Part shown: piece after piece, positions 33,451 to 46,200 of the stretch | How positions within the stretch are numbered: the first letter of the stretch is position 1 | How the letters are laid out: each line of letters opens with the position of its first letter | Assembly: GCA_050084515.1 (NCBI GenBank) | Contig: CM114275.1 | Location: forward strand, 4,092,001 to 4,156,000 | Source of the DNA: Blasia pusilla | Taxonomy: Eukaryota > Marchantiophyta > Marchantiopsida > Blasiales | Length of the DNA: 64,000 bases | Reading direction: 5' to 3' | Notes under the pieces: generated by a model | Seen by the model: the letters and a program-made list of their open reading frames with translations, nothing else | Database searches by the model: none | What the model was told of the DNA's origin: nothing | Position numbers and translations under genes: made by a program

Positions 33451-34778
33451 CCCCGCTGTCCCACCCTTCAACCAACAACAAACCATGCAAACAAAATATC
33501 TTGAACATATCCATGACAACACAAGCTAATAACATTAAGGAGTTTGGGGTCACTAGAGAACATGTATCTCAATAGGACGACCCATGGCACGCATGGCCCA
33601 ATGACCCGCACCATGCAATGATTAAAGAAAGTAATATTAGACATAATACTAAAATTTTCTAAGAACTAATCTTTTTCCAAAATAAAAGTATGAGTTTCAC
33701 CTTTTCTTCACGTAAAGCGTTAAAAACCCCGCACATAGAAAGGAAACGAAAATCAAAATAAAATATAAGGGAACTCAAAAAGAGTGTACATTTAATACTT
33801 CGCCTACACCTTTCCCACCCATGTGGGGACGTCTTCCAAGGTCACTGTCTCGTGTAGGCCCTAATCTCCATACAAGAACACCTACGCTCCCCGTGACCGA
33901 AAATACCGACACCGCCTGAAGCCACACTTGCCATATCCAGTCGTTCCAGTCAGCTCTTCTGGGCTCGACGGTTCACAGGGACAAGATGACTGGGAGCCTG
34001 CGAACCAAGTACCGACACACCGGCGTTTCGCCACCATGCACGGGTAGCAGCCGGTCGCATAACCCTAGTTTCATGCTGCCAGGGCAGCAACCGGTAGTAC
34101 GGGTTCACTGCTCCGAGAGCGGGCGCTCTCCTCCCTCTTTCGGGAGGGGGGTCCTTACGAGGGCCAGAATCGGTGACCGTTGAAAGGCGGTGGCAGAGGC
34201 GTCGGAAGGAAGGCCGACCTGTCGCAGCCCGTTGCCTTCTCGTCGGTCAGCCAGGGTCGGCCAGGTGTGACCGGAACAGCCAGTGTCGGAGAGAAAGCGC
34301 TTGAGGGTTGCGGAGGCGGATGACAGTGTAGAGAGAGCAGTGCGAGTACTTCCGACGTCGTCCACTCCCACGCGGAAACGAAGAAGCCTTTTGTGGTGCA
34401 GCAAGAGGGCAAGATTGCTGCCCACGCTCGAGCTTGTCTCCGATTCCGCTCTGGCGTCGTAACGGAGAGCTTCAATCCATCGTCAGGTGCGGGACGATCG
34501 GCGGACAGTTCGATCCGTGAGGTAGAGACGCACTCGCGGAAGAGCTGTGGATCGAATTTTGCTGTGTGATAGGGAGAGAAACTGTGGAGGAAGGCGTGGG
34601 GTAGTCAATAGTGGAGGGGGTGGTGGAAGGGGTCGGATCGATCTCGCTTCTCTGCGCCGTGCTTGCACATCCGCGGGAGGGGGGGATTGGCCGATAGCTT
34701 TGGCGACAGGCCGGCTGGTCGCCTGGATATCGTGAAGTCAAGGGGTCCGCGTGTGTATGAGGAGAGGAGGGTTCAAGG
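33451..34778 (+). promoter_or_regulatory. upstream region of the PP6 catalytic gene
   Basis: From about 33,830 the composition shifts from AT-rich repeat DNA to GC-rich, gene-like DNA running to the PP6 start codon at 34779. It should hold the promoter and 5' UTR; the exact start of transcription is not visible. The minus-strand frames here are GC-composition artefacts. Confidence 0.45.
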
Positions 34779-37700
34779 ATGGACTTGGACCAGTGGATCG
34801 AGAATGTTAAGGGTGGCCATCATTTGTCCGAAGACGAGCTCAAGCAACTTTGCGAATATGTACGTTTTTTCAACCCTCCCCGTTCCTCTTTGATGTGCGG
34901 GCTCGCCTCGTACGGGGCCCTTAAGCGTCTCCCTTCGTTTTCACGTCAACCCTAAGAAGAAGTCTTAGTTTCCGACCGGTTGCATTACTCTTGTCTTCGA
35001 TGTACTGTTGTGAGGAGTATCTTTGAAGAACAGCTCTCTGAATTCCGTGACGGAAGACTCATCCAGTTTCTTCTGACAGGTCGGAATTTGTTTTTACTCT
35101 AATGGTGCATAATTGTTTTAAGATTCCTCTGATGACCAAGCGCCGTTCGGGCGAATGTGTGTCGGAGCAAGTTTCACTAAGCATAGTTCGATCAACGATG
35201 TGGTCATCTTTTAGGGACTTTATTACCGGGAAGTGTTTTTTCTTTGTGAGGATTTGAAGCATTTGTGGGCCAGAAGCAGTTCTACAGAAGTGTCCCACAT
35301 ATGCTCATTATCGCTTGGGCGTCTCTGTTGGTGTGTTATCAGGTTAAGGAAATTCTAGTAGAGGAGTCTAATGTACAACCTGTGAACAGTCCCGTAACTG
35401 TTTGTGGGGATATCCATGGACAATTCCACGATCTGATGAAGCTCTTCCAAACTGGTGGTCATGTACCTCACACGAATTATATTTTTATGGTACATCCTTT
35501 AATGTTTCCATCTCCGTACAAAGGGCTTTCTCTTTTTTTCACACAGCAGAGATTTTATCCTTGCCTCATAGGAAGACTGGTTTGTGGATTGCTGCTATCC
35601 TCTGCTTTCCATGCATTAGGTTTTACAATGTCTCTGAATGAGGGACATTAGGGCCTTCGCATTATCATTGCAAATGTCCTACTCACGATGGTGTAGGGTT
35701 TCATGCAGCCACATAAGTTGCGGTGGAGCCCTGGGTGCTTGCGAGCCGTGATGCAAGGATGACTAACTTGAGATTGTGAGACTTTGATCAGGGTGATTTT
35801 GTGGACCGTGGATATAATAGTCTTGAAGTTTTCACAATATTATTGCTGCTGAAAGCAAGGTGATCACCGTTAACCCATTACTTGTGGAAGGGATGCATGA
35901 CTTCTCTCCTAAGAATTGAATCTTCCCGCGAGTACAGAATATTCATATTCAACAAGTTTGCATGTCTTCCCAGCACAACAGATTAGTTTGGGGTTAGCTT
36001 TGGGCAATACCCACTACCTGAAGATGGAATACTGTGTTTCCTGTTTCCAGATATCCAGCTCATATGACACTACTGAGAGGCAATCATGAAAGCAGACAAA
36101 TTACACAGGTACACATCAGCATTAGGTTTCCTTTTGTGACACAGCATCCTTAACTCGTCTGCACCATGAGCCTAATTCAATGACCTATATTCCCCGACCT
36201 ACCTGATAAGCAACACAACTAATTGGAAAGCCTGCTAATAAAAAAAAATGTGCTTTTGGACATGTGGAAGGTATACGGATTTTATGATGAATGCCAACGT
36301 AAATATGGGAATCCAAATGCCTGGCGCTATTGCACAGACGTTTTCGATTACTTGACACTTTCAGCCATTATTGATGGAAAGGTTAGTGATCCCTTGCCAT
36401 ATCTGTAGCTGTACTAAAATTCTCTGGTGAGAAATTGTGGTGAAAGTTTTCAACCTGTGCCACAAAGCGCTCTGAATGGAAGAATATCAGAATTCAGCTG
36501 GTTGTGGATTGTCCCAAACTGCAGTCAATAATAGCTCATGTCTACGATCGTGCAAATTGCTTATCATGGTATGTTTGTTGATGGTCACCTTAGTATGGCC
36601 TAGATGCATGGATTGTAGAGCCTAATTCTCCTTGATCACTTAATTCTAATGACCCAAGCATCCCAAATGCAGGTTCTGTGTGTGCATGGAGGTCTATCGC
36701 CAGATATCCGCACAGTAGACCAGGTGTGTACTTTTCATCGGAGGACAAATTTGAATCCTATCACTTTGATTTCTTCAAAGCATAGGGTTTGATCATCCCT
36801 AACATAGTTCTTTTTTTTTTGCAGATTAGAGTGATAGAGAGACAGTGTGAAATACCACATGAAGGACCTTTTTGTGATTTGATGTGGAGTGATCCTGAAG
36901 ATATTGAAACTTGGGCAGTCAGTCCACGAGGTGCGGGCTGGCTTTTTGGAGCACGAGTTACTTCTGAGGCAAGCAGATTTACTTACTCATCAGTTCTATT
37001 ACATTCTCGATTCTCTTCTAATACAGTGCATTCACTCCAGAGAATCTGAATATTTGGCATTGATTGGCCAAAGACCTTATGACAAGATGTCATACCTAAA
37101 TTCTTGGATTTATTCAATGTCTGGGCAATGACTCAACAGAATCCTTAGGTTAAGTGTCCATCCCACAGAAGACCTCATCTCTACTTGGTTAAGAAAATAA
37201 TCATCTTTTCCTGATCTGGACGTCTAGAGTATCTCAGTAGGTTACTTTGCCGAGCATCAACACACTCGTGCTTCAGTAGTTTGGATTCAATTCTAATTAT
37301 AAAGGGTTGTGTTTCTTGCGGCAGTCATTTGTGGTCCTGACATGATGTCCATATCACTGGCCTCTCCTGAAGCAAGTGAAGCAGTATGTGATGTGATGTG
37401 AACATCAGGTAGATAAGACCTTTAGCAATATTGTCCTCGAACAGAGACGTTCTATATGATGTGTCTGATTTTTTAGGCTCAACCTAAACATCTGTTTGAT
37501 TCTCGCCAGCTTTCATGTGGGATATAGTTGCCTGAGATGGGATAGATATGTGAGCCGAGATGGTCTTTGCATATCTAGTTTTAGGATTGTAAATCCTCCT
37601 ACACTGTCCACCACTGTGTTATGTAGTGGAAAGGATTATGCAATCTTTCTTATCCTTAGGATGTTTCTTTTTGAAATGTGTAGTTCAATCATATCAATGG

Positions 37701-38329
37701 ATTGGAGCTGGTGTGCCGAGCTCACCAACTTGTTCAGGAGGGTTTGAAGTACATGTTCCCTGACAAGGGCCTTGTGACTGTAAGTTCAGCCATTGCCTAC
37801 ACTCATTGCAATGTAGTAGCTCTATTTGATTCCCGTAACTTGACATACCAAATCTATTCTGGAGTGCTGAGATTCGTAGACTTTTTCCTGATAAGACATG
37901 ACATGCACATTTCACAGGTTTGGTCTGCCCCGAATTATTGTTACAGATGTGGGAATGTTGCATCAATATTGAGCTTCAATGAGAACATGGTGAGTTTGAT
38001 GGTGGTTGTTCATGCTCCACACTTTGACATAGTTTATGTTCGTTCTGTTTGGGTTTTCAAAAAATCTTCATTTCAACTCTTCTTGATTGAACAATGAACA
38101 GCTTTGTCAAACGTACATGACCACCCTCTGGTGAGATAATTAGATGTCCCTCTCAGGACAGATTGATGGGATAGGTCTAGCCTCTTGATGACTTGGATGC
38201 TGTATGAAGTATTTCAATTTCTCAATAATTTCTGTCTTGTTACAGGAGAGAGAAGTGAAGTTTTTCACTGAAACTGAAGAGAACAATGCCATGATGGCAC
38301 CCAGAGCAGGAGTCCCATACTTTCTGTAG
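34779..38329 (+). CDS. FYPP: serine/threonine protein phosphatase PP6 catalytic subunit (FyPP class)
   Basis: Ten exons join into 303 codons, the usual plant length: 34779-34859, 35343-35489, 35792-35859, 36051-36108, 36271-36381, 36673-36723, 36825-36968, 37684-37779, 37918-37989 and 38246-38329. All phases agree and there is no stop. It starts [10 protein letters not shown], typical of PP6. PPP-family metal-site motifs are in order: GDIHGQ (exon 2), GDFVDRG (exon 3), GNHE (exon 4), HGG (exon 6), and [11 protein letters not shown] (exon 9). It ends VPYFL. Intron 7 uses a GC donor (GAG|GCAAGC). PP6 acts with regulatory subunits; in Arabidopsis FyPP enzymes dephosphorylate PIN auxin carriers, ABI5 and phytochrome. 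Those partners are family knowledge, not seen here. Confidence 0.96.
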
Positions 38330-41300
38330 AAATGTTGTTATTTATGTTTGCCATCCCTGCATGCAAACGGAACACGTCTTGGTCAGCAGAAATTTAGTCC
38401 CCCAACCCCTCTTGGTGAAATTAATGTGTAATCTTTGTCTTGTAACAGGTAATCAGAATCCTTTACTACCCAGTTTGGTTTTGGCAATCTTGTCTCCTTC
38501 TCAATTCTTGTCAGTGTTCGATGTTGTTAATGCCAATGAATGATTTCATATCACGTTTTTCTGGCTAACATGTGTATCGTGCATTTAGTAACTACTCTCA
38601 TATTAGTGTAACAGGTAGGTACCCTGCTTGTTCTCATGACTTGCTCTTTAGTTCAGTCCAGTTCTTTCTTCTGTGAAGAACAAGTGATCTCATATATACT
38701 GTGTAAGATGCGAAGCAGCTGTTTGAGCCTTCAGATTAGAACCTTGTTTTAAGCGGATTCTAATTTGTATGGTACAATTGGTACAAGTGCAAAGTTGTTC
38801 TGTTGAAAGTGTATGGAAAATAGAGCCATGCCTGACGCATGATTCAATCATAGACTTCTGTCGCTTTTGTAATAGCTCCCCTAGGTTTTGAATGCAGCCA
38901 TTATGCTGCCGAAGAAATAGATGGCAGTGCATTGCAGACTCCTTGGTACTTGAAGTGGAGATTGGAAAGGAAGATCGCAGTTGCATACAGGCTGCTGAGT
39001 ATGTTATCTCTGGCTTGTGCATACTGGCTGGTAAGGGATGCTGTAGGATTGGTGCTGGTGGATTATGGGAAAGATGTTCAGTTAGACTTTTTTTCAGAGT
39101 CCTAATCCGAAGCCTGGGTTATGAGCTCAACCAAAAGGTGGACGAGAGTGATTGAGGGGCATTTGAGTACGGAGCAAATGGAATGAGTGGATGCTCTTTA
39201 CAAAGTACCACAATGGTTTGGGAAACCTCCTTCTAATATTAGTAATGCTACAGGGAATAAGGGTTGAGGGTTGAAAACCTTGGAGATGATGGATGGTCCT
39301 GTTCATAAGACTTATGATTCTCGATTGTCCTAGAACTTGCCAATTTAAATGCTAGGTGGTGGAATGCATATTTTTGACAAGGGGAGGCTTCTCAATTCCA
39401 GTACAATGGCCAGCCTCATTGTTGTATGACGGCACCCAGTGAAGAAACTTCCGTACGATGACACTGTGGCTAGATTATCAGCTTTCTGTTGTGTGTGACC
39501 CCCCGGTCTAGTGTACTGTTTCTAAGCCCCTACCTCATAGTCAAAAGAAGTCCTAGAACACGAAATTTAAATCGATTATTAGTGACCAAATCTATAAGAT
39601 AGTTGATAATGAAATGAACCTATCGATGCAAGGGAACCTATCAATTAGTAATGGAGTAAACTTGAGTAGTCACATGTGCAGACGCACCTTCCATGCGTTT
39701 GGTGTCTGATGTCGACTGTAGTTTGTATCGCAAGAAGACAGGTGATTGTATTATGATGAACGTTTGCGAGTCACTTTGCGGTCCTACGTATTCACATACA
39801 TCCTTCACTATGATGAACGTTTGCGTCATTGATTTAACGGTAACTTGAACTGAAAGTACTGGGAGCTAGGAATCGTCACCGAACGTGACAAAGCTCAGAC
39901 ACTAAAAACATCGATTAACACTAACATGCATTAGTGAAGGATGTATGCGAATACGTTGTCATCATATCATGACGAAGTATATTGGTTCGACTTGTGATTA
40001 TATTGTAATTTCTGGAATCTAGTAGCAGCAGGTTTAATTGGTGTAACAGGTTTAATTAATCTCTTTTACAACGTCTAACATTGTTTGCGTAAATTATTTG
40101 ATGTGATAGAAACTTACGATTGTGAGGAAATGATCTCAAACAAAGATGTCTTGTGCGCTTTTAAGGAAATTTTTTGTAGTTGGTGAAATTCATGGAGATT
40201 ACTGACCAATCTCTTTACGTTTTAAAACGAAGTCACGGATGCATCACAAAGCCCATCCACATTATGCATCTTATGCGGTTCTTCCATTCCTCTCCCGTGT
40301 AGAGTCTGCATTCTTGGCGTATTCGACATCTAAAAGTCTCTGATGAAAAGTAGCAATCTCAGGGAAAAGATTCACTAAAGTTAAAAGTTTCTGATTCGAA
40401 AATCACTGGATCATCTGAGATTTGCTCCCCACCTGTTCCACATATGACCAGATGAGAATCTTATTAATATGTCTATATTATTAAAACCAGAGAGCTTTTC
40501 ATGGAAATTCCCTTGCGAAAAAAAGAGGAACTTGATACATGTGTCGAGTTTTTCAAAAAGAAGAAGAAAAAGTCTTTTAAAACCCATTAAATTCATTTCA
40601 AACTTACTGCGTTTTCAACACATCTAACCCTACGCATCGGTGAGAAACATATGGCACTAATCCAATAAAATTCATAAAATACGAAGATACTCACCTTGCC
40701 TTGGGTCAATCTCATCGAAGGCATATTATCATCCCCCGAATCTAGTGGGACGAAAAAATTCAGGTCTCATTCAATGAATGGTGATATGCATTTCTTCTTT
40801 TCTTGCCTGACTCGTGACACGGATGCGCAAGCGTCTGACAATCCGCAGACGCGCGTGTCCTATACGTCCGACTTTATTCTTGTTAGACCATCGAGGGAGG
40901 TGTGTATGTTTCCCTGGGAGTCTTCCTGGCTGCGACACTAATGTGATCTACTCTAGAATGGAGTGAGCGCTGGTAACCTCTGTCTGGGGATCGAGATTTT
41001 ATCACTTACTGACATCTCGGTGCTACTAAAAGAAAGTTATCAATTGTGTAAAGTAAGTCAATTCATGGACTGTGACAATGAATACTTCATTTTAAATGTT
41101 AAATGAACACAAATGCACATCACCACATACACTCACGGCTCTGTTTATGCTGAAAACGACGAACTTGGAAGTATATTACAACTGTCGCGCACCTGGTGTC
41201 ACCCCAAGAGAGTGCAGAAGCCTTCCATGAGCAGAGGATTGCAAAGGAGGGGCGTAATTGTGTCACGAAGTAGGAACGAACAGACACGAGACTTGCAGCG

Positions 41301-42098
41301 AATGTTGCTGGCGCTAGACTAGGCAGTACACTTGTCATGTGAAAGGCGAGAAACATTCTTGGTCCTTCCGGGTACGGGGAGTGTGAAGAGGGGATTCTCA
41401 ACCGTTAATGGTCCACTTTCACGCTGTTGGGCATGAGAAGCTCTTCAACACATTAATTATCTGCCGATTTAACAGCCAGTGATCTTAGTGCCATTGCTGT
41501 CAGAGTGAGCTGAACAGATTGTTCTGTTTCCAGATAAACGCTACTCAGCAAATGTGTCCGCCACGTGAGATGTGACAGTTTGGATCGTTTCGGATCAGCA
41601 AGTATACACTCTATCGTACACACATAACCGTCACGCTCCGTTTGAAAGCAGAACAGGGGAGGTCTACCTGTTACAACCCACAAAGAACGAAACGGGGGAA
41701 AGGCCCTGAAAGCGGAGGGTAAAAGCGTTAAATCTGAGGAGGATAGAGAGTACATTTGACGGAAGGGAAACCGAGATCCAATCCGTTGTGACTCGCTCTT
41801 GAAGACGGAACTGAGAGAGCTGATTTGAAAGCTGTAAGCGATCATCACACGTTACGCTTCAAGCGATCAAGTGAAGGGATCGAATCCAGTAGCTCTAAGA
41901 GATGAGAGCAATCAATCAGAAAATGATGAACTCTGGGCAAAATTGAACCGAGGAAGGGGGTAAAACGGTGAACACAAACACTGCTTTACATCTCAGTGAA
42001 CGAAGGGAAACGAAGGAAAGAAAAGGAGAGCGACGGCATAAGATCCAATCCGACGAAAGAATAAGCAGGAAACCAAGTTACTGTGATGAATCAATCCG
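38330..42098. other. PP6 3' UTR and intergenic DNA
   Basis: The first few hundred bases should be PP6 3' UTR. No further gene is supported on either strand. A 24-bp inverted repeat occurs at 39787-39955 and a Helitron-like start (TCTATATTATTAAAACCAGA) at about 40,471. Open frames around 41,000-41,900 have no recognisable family. Confidence 0.5.
39787..39955. repeat. 24-bp inverted repeat, one mismatch, 121-base spacer
   Basis: CGTATTCACATACATCCTTC with ACTA (39787-39810) is the reverse complement of 39932-39955 except at one base. The word ATGATGAACGTTTGCG also occurs twice nearby (about 39,755 and 39,812). This could be the terminal structure of a small foldback element. Confidence 0.8.
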
Positions 42099-43202
42099 TT
42101 AGCTGCCGGAGTTCCAAGTGTGCATCTGCTCTTCTTGGAACAGCATGGTGCCCACCAGCCAGGCCACCCACATGGTCTGCATCCCCATAACAAATACCCA
42201 CCACGCCACGAGGCCCTTGAGTCCATCTGCCATCCAAGCTGGGGCGCTGAGGGCAGCACAGAGCTCAATGCCTCGAGTGAGCTGCAGCACTCGGTAGCCT
42301 TGGTACACCACGGGCAGCACAGGCCACACCGGAGACTGCCAGTGCCAGACCATGAACTCTGCCAACCATTGCACTACCAGAAGCAATGTGTAAGGTCCCA
42401 GAAGCGCAGCTGCTGGTAGCACGTCCAAGCTGGGATGTAGGAATCCTTTCAAAGAGAGTGTTACTGCAGCAACTGGTATCAGTAGACCGATGAGATTCAC
42501 CATGAAACTCCATACCCTGTATCCCAACGGAATGGTGCTCATGGACTTGACATGAGGAGACGATGCTTGTGGACACGAACGACGAGTCGGAGATTTTCCT
42601 CTTGCAATTGCATCCGCCATGAGTAGAAACGCTGTCGCTCCCATGTTGAAAGTGCTGTCCAGTCCAGCCAAAGCTAGCAAGCCGGTTGTGACAGAGCCGG
42701 CGAAGAGAGTAGGAGATGGCAGCCATAGTGCTGGAGCAGCGCCTGTGATGAGCAATACCAGCGGCCCTAGAAACCATCGCACAAAATCTCCTCCTCCACT
42801 TCCTCCGCGCGTTCGGTGAGGCTGTGGTGGTGGTGGTGGTGGTGGTGGAGGTGGAGATGGAGGAAGAGAAAGTGCTGCCGTTGATTTCGTTCTGCTTCGA
42901 TCGGTGTCGTTGTGCGTTTCCTCGTCGCCGTCTTCTTCGACATGCGAGGTGTTGATCATCAGCGCGTGTTTGCGTCGTCGGTGTTGTTCGAGAACCCTAG
43001 GCACTCGCGCACCTTCTATTCCACACTGAGCTCCGCCTATGCGCAAATTGATCGCGAACATTCCTCCGCCGATTGCCTCTGGAGCTTTGCATTGCACCAA
43101 CCACGACGGCTGAGTCTCACCAGAGATGAGAGAGCCCTGCCGATGAACCGAGCCGCCAAGCGCTATCGAACCGGCGACTCGATTGCCCAGCCTTAAGCTC
43201 AT
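42099..43202 (-). CDS. multi-pass membrane protein, probable plastid targeting
   Basis: A single open frame of 367 codons runs from ATG at 43202 to TAA at 42099. Residues 1-80 are rich in S, G, A and R with few acidic residues, as in plastid transit peptides, though this is only inference. An acidic stretch (88-100) and a poly-proline run (about 114-127, encoded by a GGT/ACC repeat) follow. Hydrophobic segments lie near 143-162, 164-200, 230-252, 258-283 and 330-355, suggesting five to seven membrane spans. A WPVLPVVYQGYR-type loop lies between the last ones. I do not recognise a named family. No intron is needed. The clean long frame, start and codon use support a real gene. The (GGT)n tract may vary in length. 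Confidence 0.8.
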   Translation of the reverse strand: MSLRLGNRVAGSIALGGSVHRQGSLISGETQPSWLVQCKAPEAIGGGMFAINLRIGGAQCGIEGARVPRVLEQHRRRKHALMINTSHVEEDGDEETHNDTDRSRTKSTAALSLPPSPPPPPPPPPPQPHRTRGGSGGGDFVRWFLGPLVLLITGAAPALWLPSPTLFAGSVTTGLLALAGLDSTFNMGATAFLLMADAIARGKSPTRRSCPQASSPHVKSMSTIPLGYRVWSFMVNLIGLLIPVAAVTLSLKGFLHPSLDVLPAAALLGPYTLLLVVQWLAEFMVWHWQSPVWPVLPVVYQGYRVLQLTRGIELCAALSAPAWMADGLKGLVAWWVFVMGMQTMWVAWLVGTMLFQEEQMHTWNSGS

Positions 43203-46200
43203 CGTCTTATGTAGGTGCCACTAGATAGGCATAGACCTCTTCCCGCAGCAGCTTGGCAACAAACTGCAAACACAAAGGCACATGGGAACAAGGGAGACGT
43301 CAAAAGATTGATCGTCCATGGTGCTTGCTTGCCTGCTGGCATGACAGCTTCCTTCCTTCCTCCCCTCCTTCCTTGCGCTCGTCAGCGATCCCTTGCAGCG
43401 GGGGCGTCGAGTTGCAGCGCTGAGAGATGCACTTCACAAATCACAAGGCGGAAATTGACGCTTCCTGGATAGCGGATAGAAAATTAATGGCGGCCATCAA
43501 GACCGCCAGAGTTCAGAGCTCCAGCAGAAGGAGGAACATATATAAAGCAGACAACATAAGCAATCGATCCGGCACGAGGAGATCTGCGTCTTCGCTCACT
43601 TTTGGAGCACTCTTCCTCTCACCCGTTGCACCGGACTCTCTATTTCTCTCTCTGCCTCACCTCATGTCCAAATCCGACAGAGAAGCGCTGTGAGCGGATA
43701 ACCGACTACGTGACGGCGGCTCTGCCTCACATCAGTTTTCTGCAAGCATATTTTGCGGATGTAGGACGCGCGACGCGCACACTTGGATCAACCCCCGCGA
43801 TCAGGCACCCCCATGGAGAGATGTAGAAACATGGATCGTCATAGATTCATGCGGACCGTGACTGTTTCCATGAGCAAGAATTAAAATATTAACTTAAGGC
43901 TGCGCAAAGTCAAATTGCCTCTTTAGAATCCCTGCAGAACTGTTTTTGCTGCGCTCACTTCTCTCTGTATTGGTTCCAGTTTCCACGCGCATCTCACAAG
44001 CAGTCAGAGTAATGTCAACCTCCCGACCCTTGTACTGAATCGCTGGAGGTGTGTGGTACATCTTCGCCACCAGATGAATTCATCATCCAGATTTCACCTG
44101 GATCCGTGGAAGTTGGGGGCAATCTCTGAATCCCTTCCAGTCAGAGAATGACCAAGAGTTCTTGAAGTTTCTACGGAGCTGTATTCCTCAGTAATCTCGA
44201 GAAATTGCCCAGGAGAGGAAGGAGTAGGGCAACCTCTTTGTTGTTTTCCAGTTTCGAAAGAGGGAAAGCGATGAAGGAGTAAGGAAACTCACAGGCAACA
44301 GTTGTCGGGCATGTGAACAATCGGGATGTGCGCAGTTCTCAAGTGAGATTTTGCTGCAATACGCGGCAACCCATCGATCGGATTCGCTTTACATGATACG
44401 GCGTCCAGTCCGGAGAATTGCGACGCATGTGACAGCAGTGTCGTGTAGGCGGACAGACAGTAGTTCACCGAGCGGGATTACCTGCCTTCAGTGAGGTATT
44501 GGATCGGATAACTCACGAACATAGCGTGTTCTACTTGTCGCCATAGAAAACAAATCGTAAACTCACAACGCGCAGACGAGCGACAGGAGAACATCACACA
44601 AGTTGCTCCTCTTGTGAGTTCCGATCACTGGATGAAGAGGACATAGTTCGGCAAACGACTGGCGCGGAACTGCTCCTGTGGAGTCTGGCCCGCAAGAAAA
44701 CGCAGCGCAGGAATTTGCGGAGGTGAACAGTGCGAGAGGAGTTTCTCTTCGTTTCCTCCGATAACGCAGTCTTCATCACATTCGGTCGTTTCCTGCGTTA
44801 CGATTCGAGGGAATGCGAAATCGACGAATATATAACCACCAGTTGGACTTTGTTAGTTCTAACATCCGGCTTTGGACGTGCCTCATTCTTTAGTCCGCTT
44901 GCAGTGATGCACGTAAAACAAACGGAATATCGGATGGACAGTCTGTCCTGGAACACCCCAAGATGTGCGAGACAGGAAGAACCTTCGCGCCCACGGTGGG
45001 CCTAACTCTCCTGCTCCACTCAAGATCTGACTGCGCTACCGTTTCTTCTCCAAAGCTACCTGCAATCGGAAAAGTTGGAGAACATCAACTACAACATCCA
45101 CACGCACAGAACCTGCTCTGCTCCTACGATACACGCGACTCGATTACGATAGCCGCGGATAACCCCGCACACAGCGGCTGCAACAAGAGGAAGTTTAGGA
45201 AGAGGTGAAGAGGAAACCGACAATGTAGAGAGATCTCGCTGATGATACTTGCACGGGAGACCAGACTCAAATGAGAATCAGAGGATATCCGAACCTACCA
45301 CCGGTGCAACGGCGGAAAGCAGACTCCACAAACAGCGGAAACGAACCAGACGTCAGCATTTCGGCGTAGTTAGAACATGCTTTCCAGTGCATGAATGAGC
45401 AGTGCGTTGTTCTGATGTGAACATTTAGATACCACCCATAAGATTAAGTATTGAAGATAGTCAGTTCCGACACGACGGCAGTCACAAATGAAGATTGGTG
45501 AGGTGGTGGACGGAATTTGTTCCGCCGTTAAATCAACTAGCCGGTGCCGGTCTCGTCTCGTCGCACAATAAATTGTGAATCCGACAGGAGATAATTTACA
45601 TCGTTTCCGTAATTGGCAAAGTCATTAACCTGATTCAGAGGGAATGGTGCCAAGAGACATCTCTCTGGGTAGTGAAGGCAGAAGGCAAGTGTGGCGGTGG
45701 ACAGCGATGGTTTCTGCTTCAAACCAAGCTACAGAACCAGGAACATGGTAGTAAACTGGTACGTTGACAGCTGATCCAAGTCCGGACGAGCTGTACAGCA
45801 AGAGCGGGAGGTGCCATTTCGGTCTAAGTTCAGGGTTAGGACGACCGTTCGTAGAAGCGGGGACCATGCAAGGAGTGCGAGTGGTGGCACAGGGATTTCC
45901 AGTTTAAATTTTCGCTTCTCGTTCTGCCTTAAGTTACATCAAAAGTTTCAAATTCCCTCGCTCATATTAGTTGTGACACATAGCAACTTCTGAGTGGAGC
46001 GGTACTTTTCGAATGGTAAGAAATTTCGCTACTGTAGGAACAATCGTCAATGGCAATATGTAGCCTCTTTACCCACCCACAACAGTCGATCTTGCGAACG
46101 CTAAGTGGGCAGTTCACGTCTTGGATTGCACCAAGAACGCATTCACGTTTAAGCGATGGTTACTATTCATTGATTAGAATCAAGCAGTTACATGGAGCTC

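Noticed and set aside
34105-34741. Several overlapping minus-strand frames upstream of PP6
   Set aside because: GC-rich promoter or leader DNA gives long frames by composition; no family resemblance.
42265-42777. 170-codon minus-strand frame within the membrane-protein gene
   Set aside because: Shifted frame shadow of the 367-codon protein; lacks start context and hydrophobic pattern.
43570-43585. GGCACGAG word resembling a cDNA-library adaptor
   Set aside because: Eight bases in native-looking flanks is expected by chance; no vector sequence around it.
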